DNA from: Phascolomyces articulosus
Taxonomy: Eukaryota; Mucoromycota; Mucoromycetes; Mucorales; Lichtheimiaceae
NCBI GenBank assembly: GCA_025677815.1
Contig: JAIXMP010000025.1
Span: 310,001-374,000, forward strand
Reading direction: 5' to 3'
Length of the DNA stretch: 64,000 nucleotides
Below, in pieces: positions 21,632-35,892 of this stretch. A program made the translations under genes and the position numbers. The number at the start of each line of letters is the position of its first letter. The first letter of the stretch is position 1. The notes beneath the pieces were generated by a model. The model saw only the letters and a program-made list of their open reading frames with translations. It was not told the DNA's origin and searched no databases.

Positions 21632-23969
21632 TTATTGCATGGTAGGCATAGCAACGCTGGAGCGGTTGTGAGTAGCATCGGATTCCTTCCAGAGAGCAGT
21701 AACGGTCTTGGGCTTAGTGTAGAAGAGAAGGCCACTCTTACCATAGAAGTTCATGTCACCCAAGATAGATCCACGGCTACCAGTCTGTATTGTTGAAAAA
21801 AAATAATTGAAGATTAGTAAAATAATCGATCTTACCATATACGGTGAGAAGAACACAAAATATAGTACTTACGAAAGAGAAAGGTGGGACGGGAACAGGG
21901 ATAGGGACATTGATGCCAACTTGACCAACATCAATCTCGTGTTCAAACTTGCGAGCAGCAGGACCAGAGTTAGTGAAGACTGCGGTACCGTTACCATAGG
22001 GGTTAGAGTTAACCAATTCAATGGCTTCATCCAAAGTATCAACGTTCAAGCATACCAAGACAGGGGCAAAGATTTCTTCACGATAACATTCCATGTTTGT
22101 CTTGACATCAGTGATGATGGTAGGACCTGTGTAAGACAGATAAAACAAACAAAGGATATAAAGGGTTAAATGATGACCCGTGTTTGTTGTACATGTCCCA
22201 CGGATTAAATGAAAATCTTTTTTGTTTTCTTTTTACTTACCAACAAAGTTGCCCTTTTCGTAACCCTTCACAACAATGCCACGACCGTCCAACAAGACAT
22301 TGGCACCTTCATCAGCACCACTTTGAATCAAACGTTCAGCACGTTCCTTAGCTTGAACAGTAATGACAGGTCCAAGATCAACTTCAGGATCCATGCCGTA
22401 ACCAACCTTGAGTTGTCTGGCACGTTCAGCAAGTTCAGGTAACCATTCCTTGGTTTCACCAACCATGACAAGAGTGCTCAAAGCCATACAGCGTTGACCA
22501 GCAGCACCAAATGCAGCACCAGCAATGGCGTTCAAGGCGGCTTGCTTGTTGGCATCAGGAAGGACAACAGCATGGTTCTTAGCACCCAAGTTAGCTTGGA
22601 CACGCTTACCGTTGGCATTACCACGGGTATAGATGTGTTGACCGGCACGATCAGAACCGACGAATGAAATAGCCTTAATTTCGGGAGCATCGCAAATATA
22701 GTTGACACAGTCAACGGAACCGTGAACAATGTTCAAAACACCCTTAGGGACACCAGCTTCAGCAGCCAATTCAGCCAACATCATCATGGCACCAGGATCA
22801 CGTTCAGAGGGCTTCATGATGATAGAGTTACCAGCGGCGATAGATAATGGGAACATCCACAAAGGAATCATAGCAGGAAAGTTGAAGGGGCAAATACCAG
22901 CAGTAACACCCTGTGATAAATAAAATTGACATTTCAATGCCATAGAATCCAAAATGAGTTTTTTTTTTTTATCGTCCAATTTCACTTTTTTCATCCACTC
23001 CAATCATCCTTAAAAAAACGTAATATTAATTAAAAAAGATCGATGTTTCAACTTACCAAAGGTTCACGGTACATATCTGAGATAAGCAAGTTATTTTCAA
23101 CATCAACCCCAGAAAAAAAATTCAACGTCAGTATAATCCGCTATCTATAAGCAGCCTATTTATGATTTCATAATATGTCTAGTACGTACATGTTTCCATA
23201 TCTCTAGCGACAGTCAATTTTTCACCCATCAAACCCGAAGTCAAAGCACATGCTTGTTCAACAACTTGAAGACCGCGGAAAACGTCACCCTTGGCATCAA
23301 CAAAAGTCTTGCCTTGTTCTTCAACAATGTTTTCAGCAATGCGGTCTTGGTTTTGACGGATCAAGTATTGCAAATCCATCATGACACGTTGACGTTGCAA
23401 GGCAGTAGTCTTCTTCCATTCCTTGGCAGCAGATTCAGCAGACTTGGTAGCTTCAACCAATTCTTCATGAGTGGTCTCGGGGACCATACCAAGGAGTTCT
23501 TGAGTAGCCTAGATAATAGTAGTAGATTGTTGATCATATATATGATGAGTCAAAGATAAACTAATGAATACCCACATTATGTCATAAAGAATTACTTACG
23601 GGGTTCTTTAACTCAATCCACTTGGTGGCCTGAGAATCAACAAATTCACCATTGATATAATTCTTGATATTAGGAACAGTAGAAGACTTGCTGGCAGTAG
23701 CAGCTTGTTGAAGAGCAGCAAAGTTTGTGGAGAAACCTCTTCGAACAATAGGAGAAGCTCTATATTTACATTGACCCAATGAGTATAATGTGGCGCAATA
23801 GAATGAGCACAAGACCATTCAAAATGAGTTGTTTCATGTCAAGTCGGGTTTTTGGTCAAAATAAAGGAAGAAGGGGAAAACCTTTATGTCAAAGTGTTAA
23901 AATAAAAAGAGTGTTTCTTTTTTCCAAGTACCTGACTACTGATGGAGACTTTAAGATAGCAGACAACAT
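21632..23969 (-). CDS. Methylmalonate-semialdehyde dehydrogenase (acylating), mitochondrial
   Basis: Exons, 5' to 3': 23932-23969, 23600-23759, 23190-23508, 23057-23076, 22241-22910, 21873-22126, 21632-21784; all phases fit. The enzyme (ALDH6 family) converts malonate and methylmalonate semialdehydes to acetyl-/propionyl-CoA in valine and pyrimidine breakdown. Landmarks: INGEFVDS and an ELKNPATQE entry, [26 protein letters not shown], the catalytic Cys in [19 protein letters not shown], and the C-terminal KTVTALWKE. The N-terminus split over exons 1-2 ([19 protein letters not shown], then RRGFST) is a basic mitochondrial presequence, so I prefer this start to an ATG at 23818 that only reads through intron 1. 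Exon 4 is just 20 bases and supplies part of METYMYREPLG. The stop follows MPTMQ. Confidence 0.95.
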
Positions 23970-26292
23970 TGTGTGTAAATGAGTTTCTGGTGGTTGAGTA
24001 GAAGAACTAAGTGAAGAAAAAGGGAAAGAAAGACAAAGTACTGCCCACTCGCTTTAGTGCAAGATTTGTAACAGGTTGATACCGTGCGAAATTTTGAAAA
24101 GTGGGGATGAACCTAAATTTTCTAATTCCGGAGACATCCTACCAAAAAGAACAAACTTACTGAATTAACTAAAAAGGATTCTATTCAAATTGACCGGAGT
24201 GGATTGGACAAAAGGGTCTTTTTGTTGCTTGTTTTTTATGCAATTCCTTTTCATTTCTTCTTCTTCCTTGTCCCTTTTTATATAAAAAACATATGGAAAA
24301 CTCGTTTCACGTTGATGAATAATATGCTTCTCTATCAGAACCTATGACTCAGGCTAAGTACTGTCGTATAAGGTAACTTTCCCTAATGGTCCGACTGTAT
24401 TGACGCCCTATAAAGATTAGACCTTCGTAATCATTGGTTTTTTGTTGACTGGGATCCGAGTCAATATTATCATTTTAGAAGGAAATAGGAAACTGAAATC
24501 TTATCCCAATTACCTTATACTGCACAGTGTCGTACTGTTCTAGTTCATTATTTCTTTATAAGAATTTGCACTCTAGGAAATAATCGGCATCATGCAATCC
24601 ATCCTTGTCTTTTTTAAAAACTTGATAAGTTTCACGTTGCACGATGTCATTTGACTGGGAATCCTCTATTCTCCCATATCACTTTTTTTTTTCATAGCGT
24701 ACTTTGTTTAATCTTTTAATTACAAAAACACTTACTGATGTTCAGAGTAACTTATATTTTTATTATTATAATAGGAATGATAAACAGTTTTGACAACCAC
24801 TTTATACTAACACAGCGCAACAATTAAATTATTTACATAATAATTTTTTCTTCCATTTGATATCACAGATAAAATATAACGTGTATCCACAACAACAAAG
24901 ACAGGACACGAGCTACCGCGGAAGCCAACAGTTCAATAGTAAATTTGCCAACGTTTCTATGTAAAAATATTTATTCAGAGAAAGAAGGTCTATTCGGTTA
25001 ATATGTGACCATAATAGTACTATCTTTATTATCGATAAACCGTATATAACTTTATAAAATCTTGAATTTCAACAAAAATATAACAAACATGATATGTATA
25101 AACTATGAATGAAGTTCTTCTTGGCTTTGTAATTGATAAATATATGCAATGTGAAGTAACTTCTTAAATTCATGGAAAAAAGGCTGGTTAATTCAATGCA
25201 TGATCCAATGTTCGTACTATTCTTTTCTACCTGAACTAATGTGGATTTGCCTTTTAGAATTCGTTTTGTTAATCCATTACCATGGTAAGCAGTTGGTAGA
25301 TGTGCTGTGCAATACATATTCATTTACCGCAAAAGCACACAAGATTGTTTGCAACAAAAGAGATGGATTGTTTTATTTCCAGCAAAGGAATTTCTTGGCT
25401 AAATATAACAATCACTTAGAAAAATTTATTTCTCATCAATAATTATATGAAATTATAGCAAGCATAAATTGAGTGAGATAAATATCATATATAGAGTGTA
25501 TGGATTTCTACTCAAACTCGTTATATTTTAGTAAAAAATGGTATATTTATCAAATCATTGGAGTAGTAAACCTCGTCATAAATAAATAGATATTAGGTTC
25601 TTGTAATACATCATGTCTCTTTTTTTCCCACACTTTTATATTAGTCTCTTTTTAACGACTGGACCTTTATTTCTGATATAATCCTACATTTGTCTTGTTT
25701 CTGGTTTTCTGGAATATCAGCTCTCAATGAACAATACAAAACAGGTAATACCTATCATGTTTACATATATTAAAATAAAAATACCGACGTGCTGCCAACA
25801 GCCAAAATAAAATGCAAACCGCTTTTATCATTGCTGCATATAATCTTAAACTGGTTTTTGAGTGAAACTTGAGTTTAATTTTAAACGTGTCAAAGTGAAA
25901 TAAAAAGAAACACACAGGTTTGAATACTTTTTATATGATATTATGTGATTAAGATCGGAAACTGTTTGATCCAGTACTGAAATACATAGAAAATAACTTC
26001 TCGAGCAGAGTTGCTAATTCTTACGTGATGATAACATAGCTCTAATTTCAGTATATCATATCGTCATCGAAAAATTAACAATTCTCTGATCCATAAGCCC
26101 AATTTTGTAACACGTTGTATAAGAAAAAAATGATACATATTTATTTTATACATAATAAGCGGAATGTTACAATATATAAATGAATACATAATGAATAAAA
26201 AAAAAGCATATAATGATACATTACATTGTTGATGTTGAATTCGTGTTAAAGGAAATATAGTAGGTAACGGTAGTATAGTTTATATTTACGTT
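23970..26292. other. Long intergenic spacer
   Basis: About 2.3 kb of AT-rich sequence between the MMSDH promoter and the 3' end of the OYE gene. I looked on both strands for known protein motifs and saw none; a frame at 25200-25442 has no recognisable features. It may hold an unrecognised short or non-coding gene. Confidence 0.5.
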
Positions 26293-27693
<1,401 letters not shown>

Positions 27694-28023
27694 AATTTGA
27701 TGATAAAAAGTGTATGTGGGTTGATGCAAGGAAAGAAAAAAGAGAAAGAAAGAAAGAAAAAAAAAGTTCAAACACACACACTTCTTTTTTATCACACGGC
27801 CTTTTCATTGGGGGAAATAGAAAAAGGAATGTGCCTGAATTCTCGGTTGAATCATTTGCTGAATAATCTAAGTTTTTTTATGAATTCATTACCCGCCTTG
27901 TTTACTAATAGCAATGTATTCGTTTATGACTATAAGAGAATTTGACATGTCTTTATCAAATAGTAATCGTTAAAAAAATAATCAAATATTTTTTAACCGG
28001 ACCAACTTTGCACCGTATTTGAG
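27694..28023. other. Promoter side of the OYE gene
   Basis: AT-rich upstream flank with a purine run (about 27730-27770) just before the OYE start. No other feature. Confidence 0.45.
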
Positions 28024-28165
28024 TACAGTGGCCCCGCTTCCAAAGTTCGCTTTCCAACAAACTAAAATTCGTTTTTTTTTGGGCAAAGTTTGTTTTTGTA
28101 TCAGCTCAATTTTCGTATTTGCATCACTCAAAGTTCCCTTTGAAAGACATCAACGTTCGCTTAGC
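28024..28165 (+). repeat. Solo pogo/Tc1-like transposon end
   Basis: TACAGTGGCCCCGCTTCC begins at a TA and has the CAGTGG..CC.CG start of Tc1/mariner-pogo inverted repeats. It is followed by repeated variants of AAAGTTCGCTTTC and CAAAGTTTG up to about 28165. No transposase of that family is next to it, so this is a solo end or a non-autonomous remnant. Confidence 0.5.
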
Positions 28166-28324
28166 TCATTTTCAGTTTTCGTTTTTTAAGCATGATTGCT
28201 TAATAAAAAGGTACTCTGTTGGAACATCTCTGATAATTGTTGATAGAATGTTGAACAATGTTGAAAAGTGTCTTTACTGTTAAAACATATCTTATTTGCA
28301 CATCAATCATTAATTCAAAATATT

Positions 28325-28950
28325 AAGAGATTGCGGCAAGTACTCGTTATTGACGCTACATACAAGGCTAACAATATTTCGGAATGGCTCTCTGATATCT
28401 GTTCATGGAGAATCTGCTAGAATCTTTTTATCTGCTGAAAAACCTTTCCTGTAGCCTATGGTTTTGTCGGTGATGAGTCAGAAGCAACATACCAGTGATT
28501 TTAAGAGCGATTGAAAGAGGCTATTCAACCCAAATACTGATGGTAGTATGCCAGTCTTAGTCACCGATAAATGTTGGGCCCTAATGTAAAAACTAGCTAA
28601 ACTCTTTCGTATATGGTATATGATGAACAATATTAGAAGCAATTTAATCAGAGATTGGTTCAAAAGTAAAGAAACCAAAACTAAGTGGTGTATGACACTG
28701 ATAGAGAAGATGATTCAGTAAATTTCTACTGATTCAAAAAATGTAACTGGTTTTGAAGCATTTGATTATTATGAAGAAACAGACATAGATAAAGACGGAT
28801 TTTTATTAAGGCATTTCAGAGTTAACTGATGATTTACTAATAGCGAAGAATAGAGAGAGCTATTAATTGATCAGGACCCTCAACTTTTTACTAAAGACAT
28901 TAAAAAAAACCTGACCAAGTAATTTGTTGAGGAATTTCTCAAGTTTATGA
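28325..28950 (+). pseudogene. MULE/FAR1-type transposase remnant
   Basis: In three shifting plus frames the text reads LRQVLVIDATYKANN (28331, first catalytic Asp in the DATYKxN motif), then YGFVGDESEATYQ (about 28458), LFNPNTDGSMPVLVTDKCW (about 28520-28575, second catalytic Asp in VTD) and a ruined stretch to about 28950. This is the order of Mutator-like (MULE) DDE transposases and FAR1-like derivatives. The SWIM finger, the DNA-binding N-terminus and the catalytic Glu are not found. Stops and frame changes show it is dead. Confidence 0.75.
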
Positions 28951-29520
28951 ATGGGCTACTTGATATAGTCAAAGTAATCAAAATAACTCGCCATTCGCAC
29001 GATTTTGTGTTACCAAAAAACTCCTCAACTGATCATGGAATAATAAGCAATAATATCATTTACACACACACACATACATATATAACTTAACTGTGAGTGA
29101 TGCTTATTGAACTATTATAGTATATAAACGTCATATTCACTTTGTTTGATGTCATTTTTTAATCCGATTACATATAAATATATTAATATTCTAAAACTTT
29201 GGTGTGATGATGATAGAATTGTTTTTTGCACAAAAATAGAAATAAATTTGCACCATTTATAATCATTAATTCATATAAATTAGTAGTCATCATGATATTT
29301 TATATATTAGCTGGAACACCATAGACATTGAAAAATGGGCTTATATACCATGAAACATGATAATCCATTTTCTTTGAAAAAACTTACTTGCATGTGGAGC
29401 GGAGAAGTATAGCCAATCGAACTGGTTGCTGGAGCTCACGTCAAGCCACGCAGACTCAAGCAATTTTTTTTTGACACCTTCAAGTATTTTTTTTTCCTTT
29501 AATAACTTGGTAGTTAAAAC
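28951..29520. other. Intergenic spacer, promoter side of the FKBP gene
   Basis: AT-rich spacer with a CA repeat at about 29060-29075 and a T-rich tract at 29465-29500. No gene recognised. Confidence 0.45.
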
Positions 29521-31155
29521 ATGAGCGTTCAAGGATTCTGGGGTAAATACAATCGATTGATAGATTTATGGATAGACAAAGTCATACATATGATAATGTA
29601 GAATTAATTCAAACGTTAAAAAATATTATTAAGGTTTACAAGTTGTGCCCAAAAAGACGTACACTCAAGTCGTCGCCGCACCATTCCGCGTCACCATGGT
29701 ATATATTGAATTTTTTAATGATCATCAGATCTAACATCCATTGCGTTTATCAAGTGTTTAATTCATTTGATATATAATAGGCTTCATTGGGAGAAGATTT
29801 GAGTGGAAAAGGTCGTACTTCATTGTGTGTTAAGGTTGACAAAAAGGACTTTGTTTTATGCTCGTTAACACCCGAAAAGGTTGGTTTTGATTTATACTAT
29901 TGTTGCTGTTAGCGCTATAGGTTGTTATAATTATTATTGTTATTAATATATATATTATTTCATTAGGCTGAACAACAACGTTTGGATATTACTTTTGTTG
30001 AAGGTGAAGAAGTCACCTTCACTGTAAAGGGCAACAAGTAAGTATATAAGGCTTTTTAATGCGCGTGTTTTTTTTTATTAATATGTTAATCCTGATCCTT
30101 ACGCTTTTTTTAATCTTTAAAGCACTATTCATCTTACTGGCAACTACGTTTTTGATGATGAAGAAGATGAAGAAGGTGGTGGAGCTGATTTGGCTAGGTA
30201 AACCTTTCTCTCTTTTATACTTATAAAATAAAATCTTTGGACCATACTGTATATTATGAAAAAAAAAACTCATAACACCGTATGTATAACAGTCTCGAAG
30301 CTTTGTTGAAGCAACAAGGTGGCTTGGTTGATGATGAAGCTGAAGAAGATTCCGAAGAGGAAGAGGAAGAAGACGAAGACGAAGAGGAAGAGGAAGAGGA
30401 AGAGGAAGAGGAAGAAAGTGAAGATGATGAAGAACCTCCTGTCCAACCTACCAAGAAGGATAAGAAGCGCCCTGCTGAAACTGAACAAGAAAAGCCTGCA
30501 AAGAAGGCTAAGTCTGAAGAAACACAAAAGAAGCAACAAGAACAGCAAAAGAAACAAGAACAACAAAAGAAGCAACAAGAACAGCAAAAGAAGCAACAAG
30601 AGCAGCAAAAGAAGAAGCAAGAAGAATCAAAGGTTAGTTGATGAATGAAAGAAAAAAAAATAGCGTGATCATATCATGACAAGATAAGTAGTAAAAAAAT
30701 TATGGCTAAACTCTATTTTTTTCATTATTAGATCAAGAAGCTTCCTAACGGAATGATCATTGAAGAAGTTAAGATTGGTGATGGTGAACAAGCAAAGAGT
30801 GGCAAGAAGGTAATTTAAATAAGCATCTATATAAGAAAAAAAAAATAGAAGGACCGTTACCTTAAAATGTTTATTAATAATTCAATAATTATAATAGATT
30901 GGTATGCGTTACATTGGTAAATTGACCAGTGGCAAGGTATTTGACAAGAACACTGCTGGAAAACCATTCTTCTTTAACTTAGGCCGTGGTGAAGTTATTA
31001 AGGGATGGGATATTGGTGTAAATGGTATGAAGGTTGGTGGTGAACGCAAGTTGACTATTCCTGCTCCACTTGCCTATGGTAAGCGTGGTGCTCCCCCAGA
31101 TATTCCACGTAACGCTACTTTGGTCTTTGATGTAAAATTAGTTGCCTTGAAATAA
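29521..31155 (+). CDS. Nucleolar-type FKBP peptidyl-prolyl isomerase (Fpr3/Fpr4, FKBP39/53-like)
   Basis: Exons: 29521-29542, 29634-29698, 29781-29879, 29967-30037, 30123-30197, 30293-30632, 30732-30809, 30898-31155; 335 residues. The N-terminal nucleoplasmin-like domain starts [19 protein letters not shown], matching the FWGLxVxPxK start of insect and plant nuclear FKBPs. A long acidic tract follows (residues about 125-165, nearly pure Glu/Asp), then a Lys/Gln heptad-like repeat (KKQQEQQ). The FKBP domain (about 225-335) contains [34 protein letters not shown], the [17 protein letters not shown] loop and the terminal strand [11 protein letters not shown]. Family members are histone chaperones and proline isomerases that act on histone tails in the nucleolus; the same is inferred here. 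Confidence 0.95.
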
Positions 31156-31279
31156 TTCATCTTTGTTTTTTTTATACATAATTTTTCATTGCTCTTACTA
31201 CTCTTTAAGCACAATTACTCATACACACACACTCATTTAAGCATTCTGTTTATTTTTCTCAATCATATTCATCTAAAAC

Positions 31280-31285
31280 AATAAA
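31280..31285 (+). terminator. Candidate poly(A) signal of the FKBP gene
   Basis: AATAAA 125 bases after the FKBP stop, the best canonical signal in the 3' flank. In such AT-rich DNA it could be chance. Confidence 0.4.
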
Positions 31286-31560
31286 GAATTTTGATTCTTT
31301 TCTTTATATATATGCAGTTCTTTATTCTTAAAATGCCAAATTATACTCTAAAAGTGTATTGGAGAGCGAGGAGAGAGAAAGAAAAAAAACGTTATAAAAA
31401 TGCTAGCAAGAATGTATATATGTAGAGATATATATTTAGGTGATGTAAAAAGTGTATAGATCTGTGGAGGGGAAGTCAAATTTTTTTTAAAAAGGTATCG
31501 TCTTGTAGTATTATAATTTGTAGTATGAAAGGGAGAGAGAGAGTATGTTATAAACGACAA

Positions 31561-32936
<1,376 letters not shown>

Positions 32937-33500
32937 TGGAGAAGATAAAGAATATAAATGTAACTTTGAAAGAAAGAATATAAGGAAAAGGGGAAGAAAT
33001 GGGTGTTGTTGGAATTGGAGGATATAAGTCAGGGAAAAAAAGAGAGAAAGAAAAAGTAAGAAAATAATTTTTCCAACAGTAATGAAATAGTTACCTTTCA
33101 AATAGTGTAACTTTGCACACATGTACTCTCTTTTTTTGATCTCTGTTTGTCTGAATTCATACATATGACATGCATATACATATTACACACACACTTTCTC
33201 TCTTTTTTTCATACTCTCTTTTTTTCATACTCTCTTTTTTTCATATATAGTCCCATAGAGATTTGAATTATTATTATTTAAATAGGAGACTTTTTATATA
33301 TTCCATCAAGAAGGAAGATTGGTTTCCCGAAATGTCATTTTTTTTCTTGTTCATTATTTCCAATGACATTGAAAAAAAAACCCAAAAAAGAGAGGAATGA
33401 GAAATGAGAGAGGGAAAAAACAAACACAGCAATATTTTATATTATATAATTTTCATTGTTTTTTAAAAGAAAAATGAATAAAAAGGTGTTCGAAGCTAAC
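32937..33500. other. Rab6 promoter region / eL27 3' flank
   Basis: Spacer of 560 bases, purine- and pyrimidine-rich by turns. It contains the tandem repeat at 33196-33247. No gene seen. Confidence 0.5.
33196..33247. repeat. Tandem CT/T-rich repeat, three copies
   Basis: A 16-17 base unit, roughly CTCTCTTTTTTTCATA, occurs three times in a row about 260-310 bases upstream of the Rab6 start. It may be a promoter poly(dA:dT)-type element or simple slippage. Confidence 0.65.
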
Positions 33501-34599
33501 TTAGAATCTAAGCTTGCTGAAGAACCACTTGTTCTTGCCGGTTTGATATCTCTCCTCGAAAAGCTTCTTGATAACCTATATATTTCCATTATTATATAAA
33601 ATTTAGTTTTCATATAGAATATTTCCTTATTTTTATATATCTAACAGGTTTTGACCACTTTATCCCTTACCTTCTTGGATTCTGATCGTTGGGTGGCGTC
33701 CTTGAAAGTTTCAGCAGAGACGGTACCCTTGATTTGTTCCAAGTCAAGAGCATAACTACATAATAACAATAATGAATATATAAGTTTAATGAATAATCAA
33801 ATAACGCGTGTTTATGTGTATATGCTGTATCTACATCTCTATTGCGCATATCCTATTTTCATTCATTTATCCCTTTTCTCTCCCTTTTTTTCTTTCTTTC
33901 AAAAACAAAAAAAAAATTCATACCGAGTGGGCATCATGTGGTTGTAGTTGACAATCTTAACGAAAGGCTTGACCTTGGAGCGCTTGGCAAGCTTCTTCTT
34001 GCCCATGGCGCGAGTGACCTTCAAGGGGTAACGTTCAATACCAGCAACAACAGCATAACCGTAGGGTCTGTCCTTGGTACCCTCATCGTGGTCTATAATA
34101 ATAAGAATCATAACATGTCGAATGTTCGTTTTCGTCAGTCAATGGTGTTGTACTTTCTACGCGTAATTATCATTCGTCTATATAATTTTATTTTTGATTT
34201 CCTTCGATTGTTGTAAAAAAGACATTTTGAAAATACATACTGCGAACGACAACGGCCTTCTTGCCGGCATAGCGACCCTGCAAAATGACAACGACCTATT
34301 TATTTTTTTAAGAAAAATGGAAGAAAAAGAAAATATATAATTAATTAAAAAATGACGAAATTCTCGAGCAGGGAAAAAAAAAGGCTGGCATGGACAAGTA
34401 GTATATATTATATAGTGTGTAATAGAGGTATGTTGAAAATTGATTTGATATATCGTCATCCATCCATATTGTCTTGTATTTTCAATCCATCCATAATCGT
34501 TTCCTACTCATCCATCCATAGCCTCTTGTTTTCCATTCATTAAAATGATGATGACGGATATCAATACTGTACCTTACCAGCCTTGATGAATTTTACCAT
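33501..34599 (-). CDS. RPL27: 60S ribosomal protein eL27
   Basis: Exons: 34573-34599, 34241-34295, 33924-34092, 33671-33755, 33501-33575; 136 residues, exactly the family length. The protein reads [73 protein letters not shown] and ends [11 protein letters not shown], the invariant C-terminus of eL27. It is a component of the large subunit near the peptidyl-transferase region. The first exon encodes only nine residues, a common ribosomal protein gene layout. Donor choice in exon 1 (AAG|GTACAG) is fixed by phase and by the conserved GKVV sequence. Confidence 0.97.
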
Positions 34600-34815
34600 G
34601 GTGTCAGAAAGTAAAAAAGAGGAAGTCCATTATTTGCCCGCACACTACTTTGATTACCTGGGGAGCCTGCCACCCACCAGCCAATTGGGTCCCCGCTCTC
34701 ATATGTTCAAGAGATATACTTCGAGACCTGGTTTTATTTCACTTAGCAAATATAAAAAAAGAGCGACCCTTTCTATTTTTTTTTTTGAATGTCCAAAATA
34801 AAACTTGTTTAAAGA
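34600..34815. promoter_or_regulatory. Divergent promoter between eL27 and the SLX4-like gene
   Basis: Only 216 bases separate the start codons of two divergent genes. The middle (about 34645-34705) is unusually GC-rich for this window and holds an inverted CCAAT-type word (AGCCAATTGGG at about 34679), a plausible CCAAT-box for a ribosomal protein promoter. Transcription start sites are not determined. Confidence 0.5.
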
Positions 34816-35892
34816 ATGACAAAACTTCCTTTAGGTGATGTTGAATGTCCATTATGTCAAATTGATCTAAGTCATCTTCGATCCAGTTATCAACGTCAAC
34901 AACACGTTGAAGAATGTCTTTTGACTTCAACCACAAACTCAACAACAAAAAACGATCAACGACATCAGAGAGAGCAACCGTCTTTTTCTTTAGACAATGA
35001 TGATGACTTTCAAACAACTCAAGAATGCGATTTTGACTATTGCATCTTTTGTGGAAAATGTGTGACTCATTTGACGGGCCTACGAAAAGATGTTCATTTT
35101 AGTAAATGTTTGGACGAGTTGGAGCGCGATGAATCCAACGCGTCCTTTGCTGGTCAATCGTTTCCCTTGTTGAATAATCTTGATATTTGTCCTTGTTGTC
35201 ATGAATTTTCACCTTTACAAAACAAGTCGGTGCGTCATAAAATTAAACATATGAAACAATGTATGAAGCGACGGAATATCACTATACAGCAATTATTACA
35301 AAAGTTACAATGGATTCAATGGGATTATATTCCAGAACAACGTCGTAACAATGACAAAAATAAGCCATCAAATCAACTACTACAACAGCAATCGATAGCA
35401 GGAGCATCTCGAGAAACTATTGTTCAAGCCACTATTTCTGGTGTAGATATGAATGATGATGATGACGATGATTTTAGTACATCCGTTATCATTCATAAAA
35501 GGACATTGCTACCTGATCAGCAAACGAAACGTACACATGAACAAGTGGATCCTTGGGACGAAGATTTACAGTTGGCGGTGGCTCTTAGCAAAACGGAAGC
35601 AAAAGAGCAACGAAAATATAAACGACATAAAATAGATTCAAATGCAACCAATATTATCTCTATTGATGAATCACGTCGATTAGCTACTTTGGAACTACAA
35701 GTTCAATTGACACAAGAACCTCTTCTTGTGCGTTGGCCAGATCGTATTGAAGCATTACCATCTTCCCGTATAAAGGAGGATTATGGCTGCTATAAAGATA
35801 CATTCTCATTATGGAAACTTGCATCCCTTGATACTCGCTATGATAATGATGGTCTATTTATATCCAAATTTATGCATACTACCAATGAATAA
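34816..35892 (+). CDS. Triple UBZ4 zinc-finger / UIM-like protein (SLX4-like)
   Basis: One exon, 358 residues. Three fingers of the UBZ4 pattern (C-x2-C ... H-x3-C) occur in a row: CPLC ... HVEEC at 11-34, CIFC ... HFSKC at about 76-98, and CPCC ... HMKQC at about 122-147. At about 250 there is a UIM-like helix, DEDLQLAVALSK. UBZ4 fingers bind ubiquitin chains in DNA-repair proteins such as SLX4, FAN1 and RAD18. The LSHL...HVEEC spacing and the multi-finger N-terminus are most like SLX4, the scaffold for structure-specific nucleases. The SLX1-binding C-terminal domain of SLX4 is not evident in the last 100 residues, so this may be a short homologue or another repair adaptor. An aspartate run lies at about 213-220. 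Confidence 0.6.
   Translation: MTKLPLGDVECPLCQIDLSHLRSSYQRQQHVEECLLTSTTNSTTKNDQRHQREQPSFSLDNDDDFQTTQECDFDYCIFCGKCVTHLTGLRKDVHFSKCLDELERDESNASFAGQSFPLLNNLDICPCCHEFSPLQNKSVRHKIKHMKQCMKRRNITIQQLLQKLQWIQWDYIPEQRRNNDKNKPSNQLLQQQSIAGASRETIVQATISGVDMNDDDDDDFSTSVIIHKRTLLPDQQTKRTHEQVDPWDEDLQLAVALSKTEAKEQRKYKRHKIDSNATNIISIDESRRLATLELQVQLTQEPLLVRWPDRIEALPSSRIKEDYGCYKDTFSLWKLASLDTRYDNDGLFISKFMHTTNE

Noticed and set aside
23582..23818. ATG at 23818 as the start of MMSDH
   Set aside because: It reads through intron 1; the upstream exon at 23932-23969 joins in phase and gives a better mitochondrial presequence.
25069..25442. Overlapping frames in the 24-26 kb spacer
   Set aside because: No conserved motif, no splice-supported extension, and composition like the surrounding AT-rich spacer.
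30254..30620. Poly-Ser and poly-Leu frames opposite the FKBP acidic tract
   Set aside because: They are translations of GAA/GAG repeats on the wrong strand.
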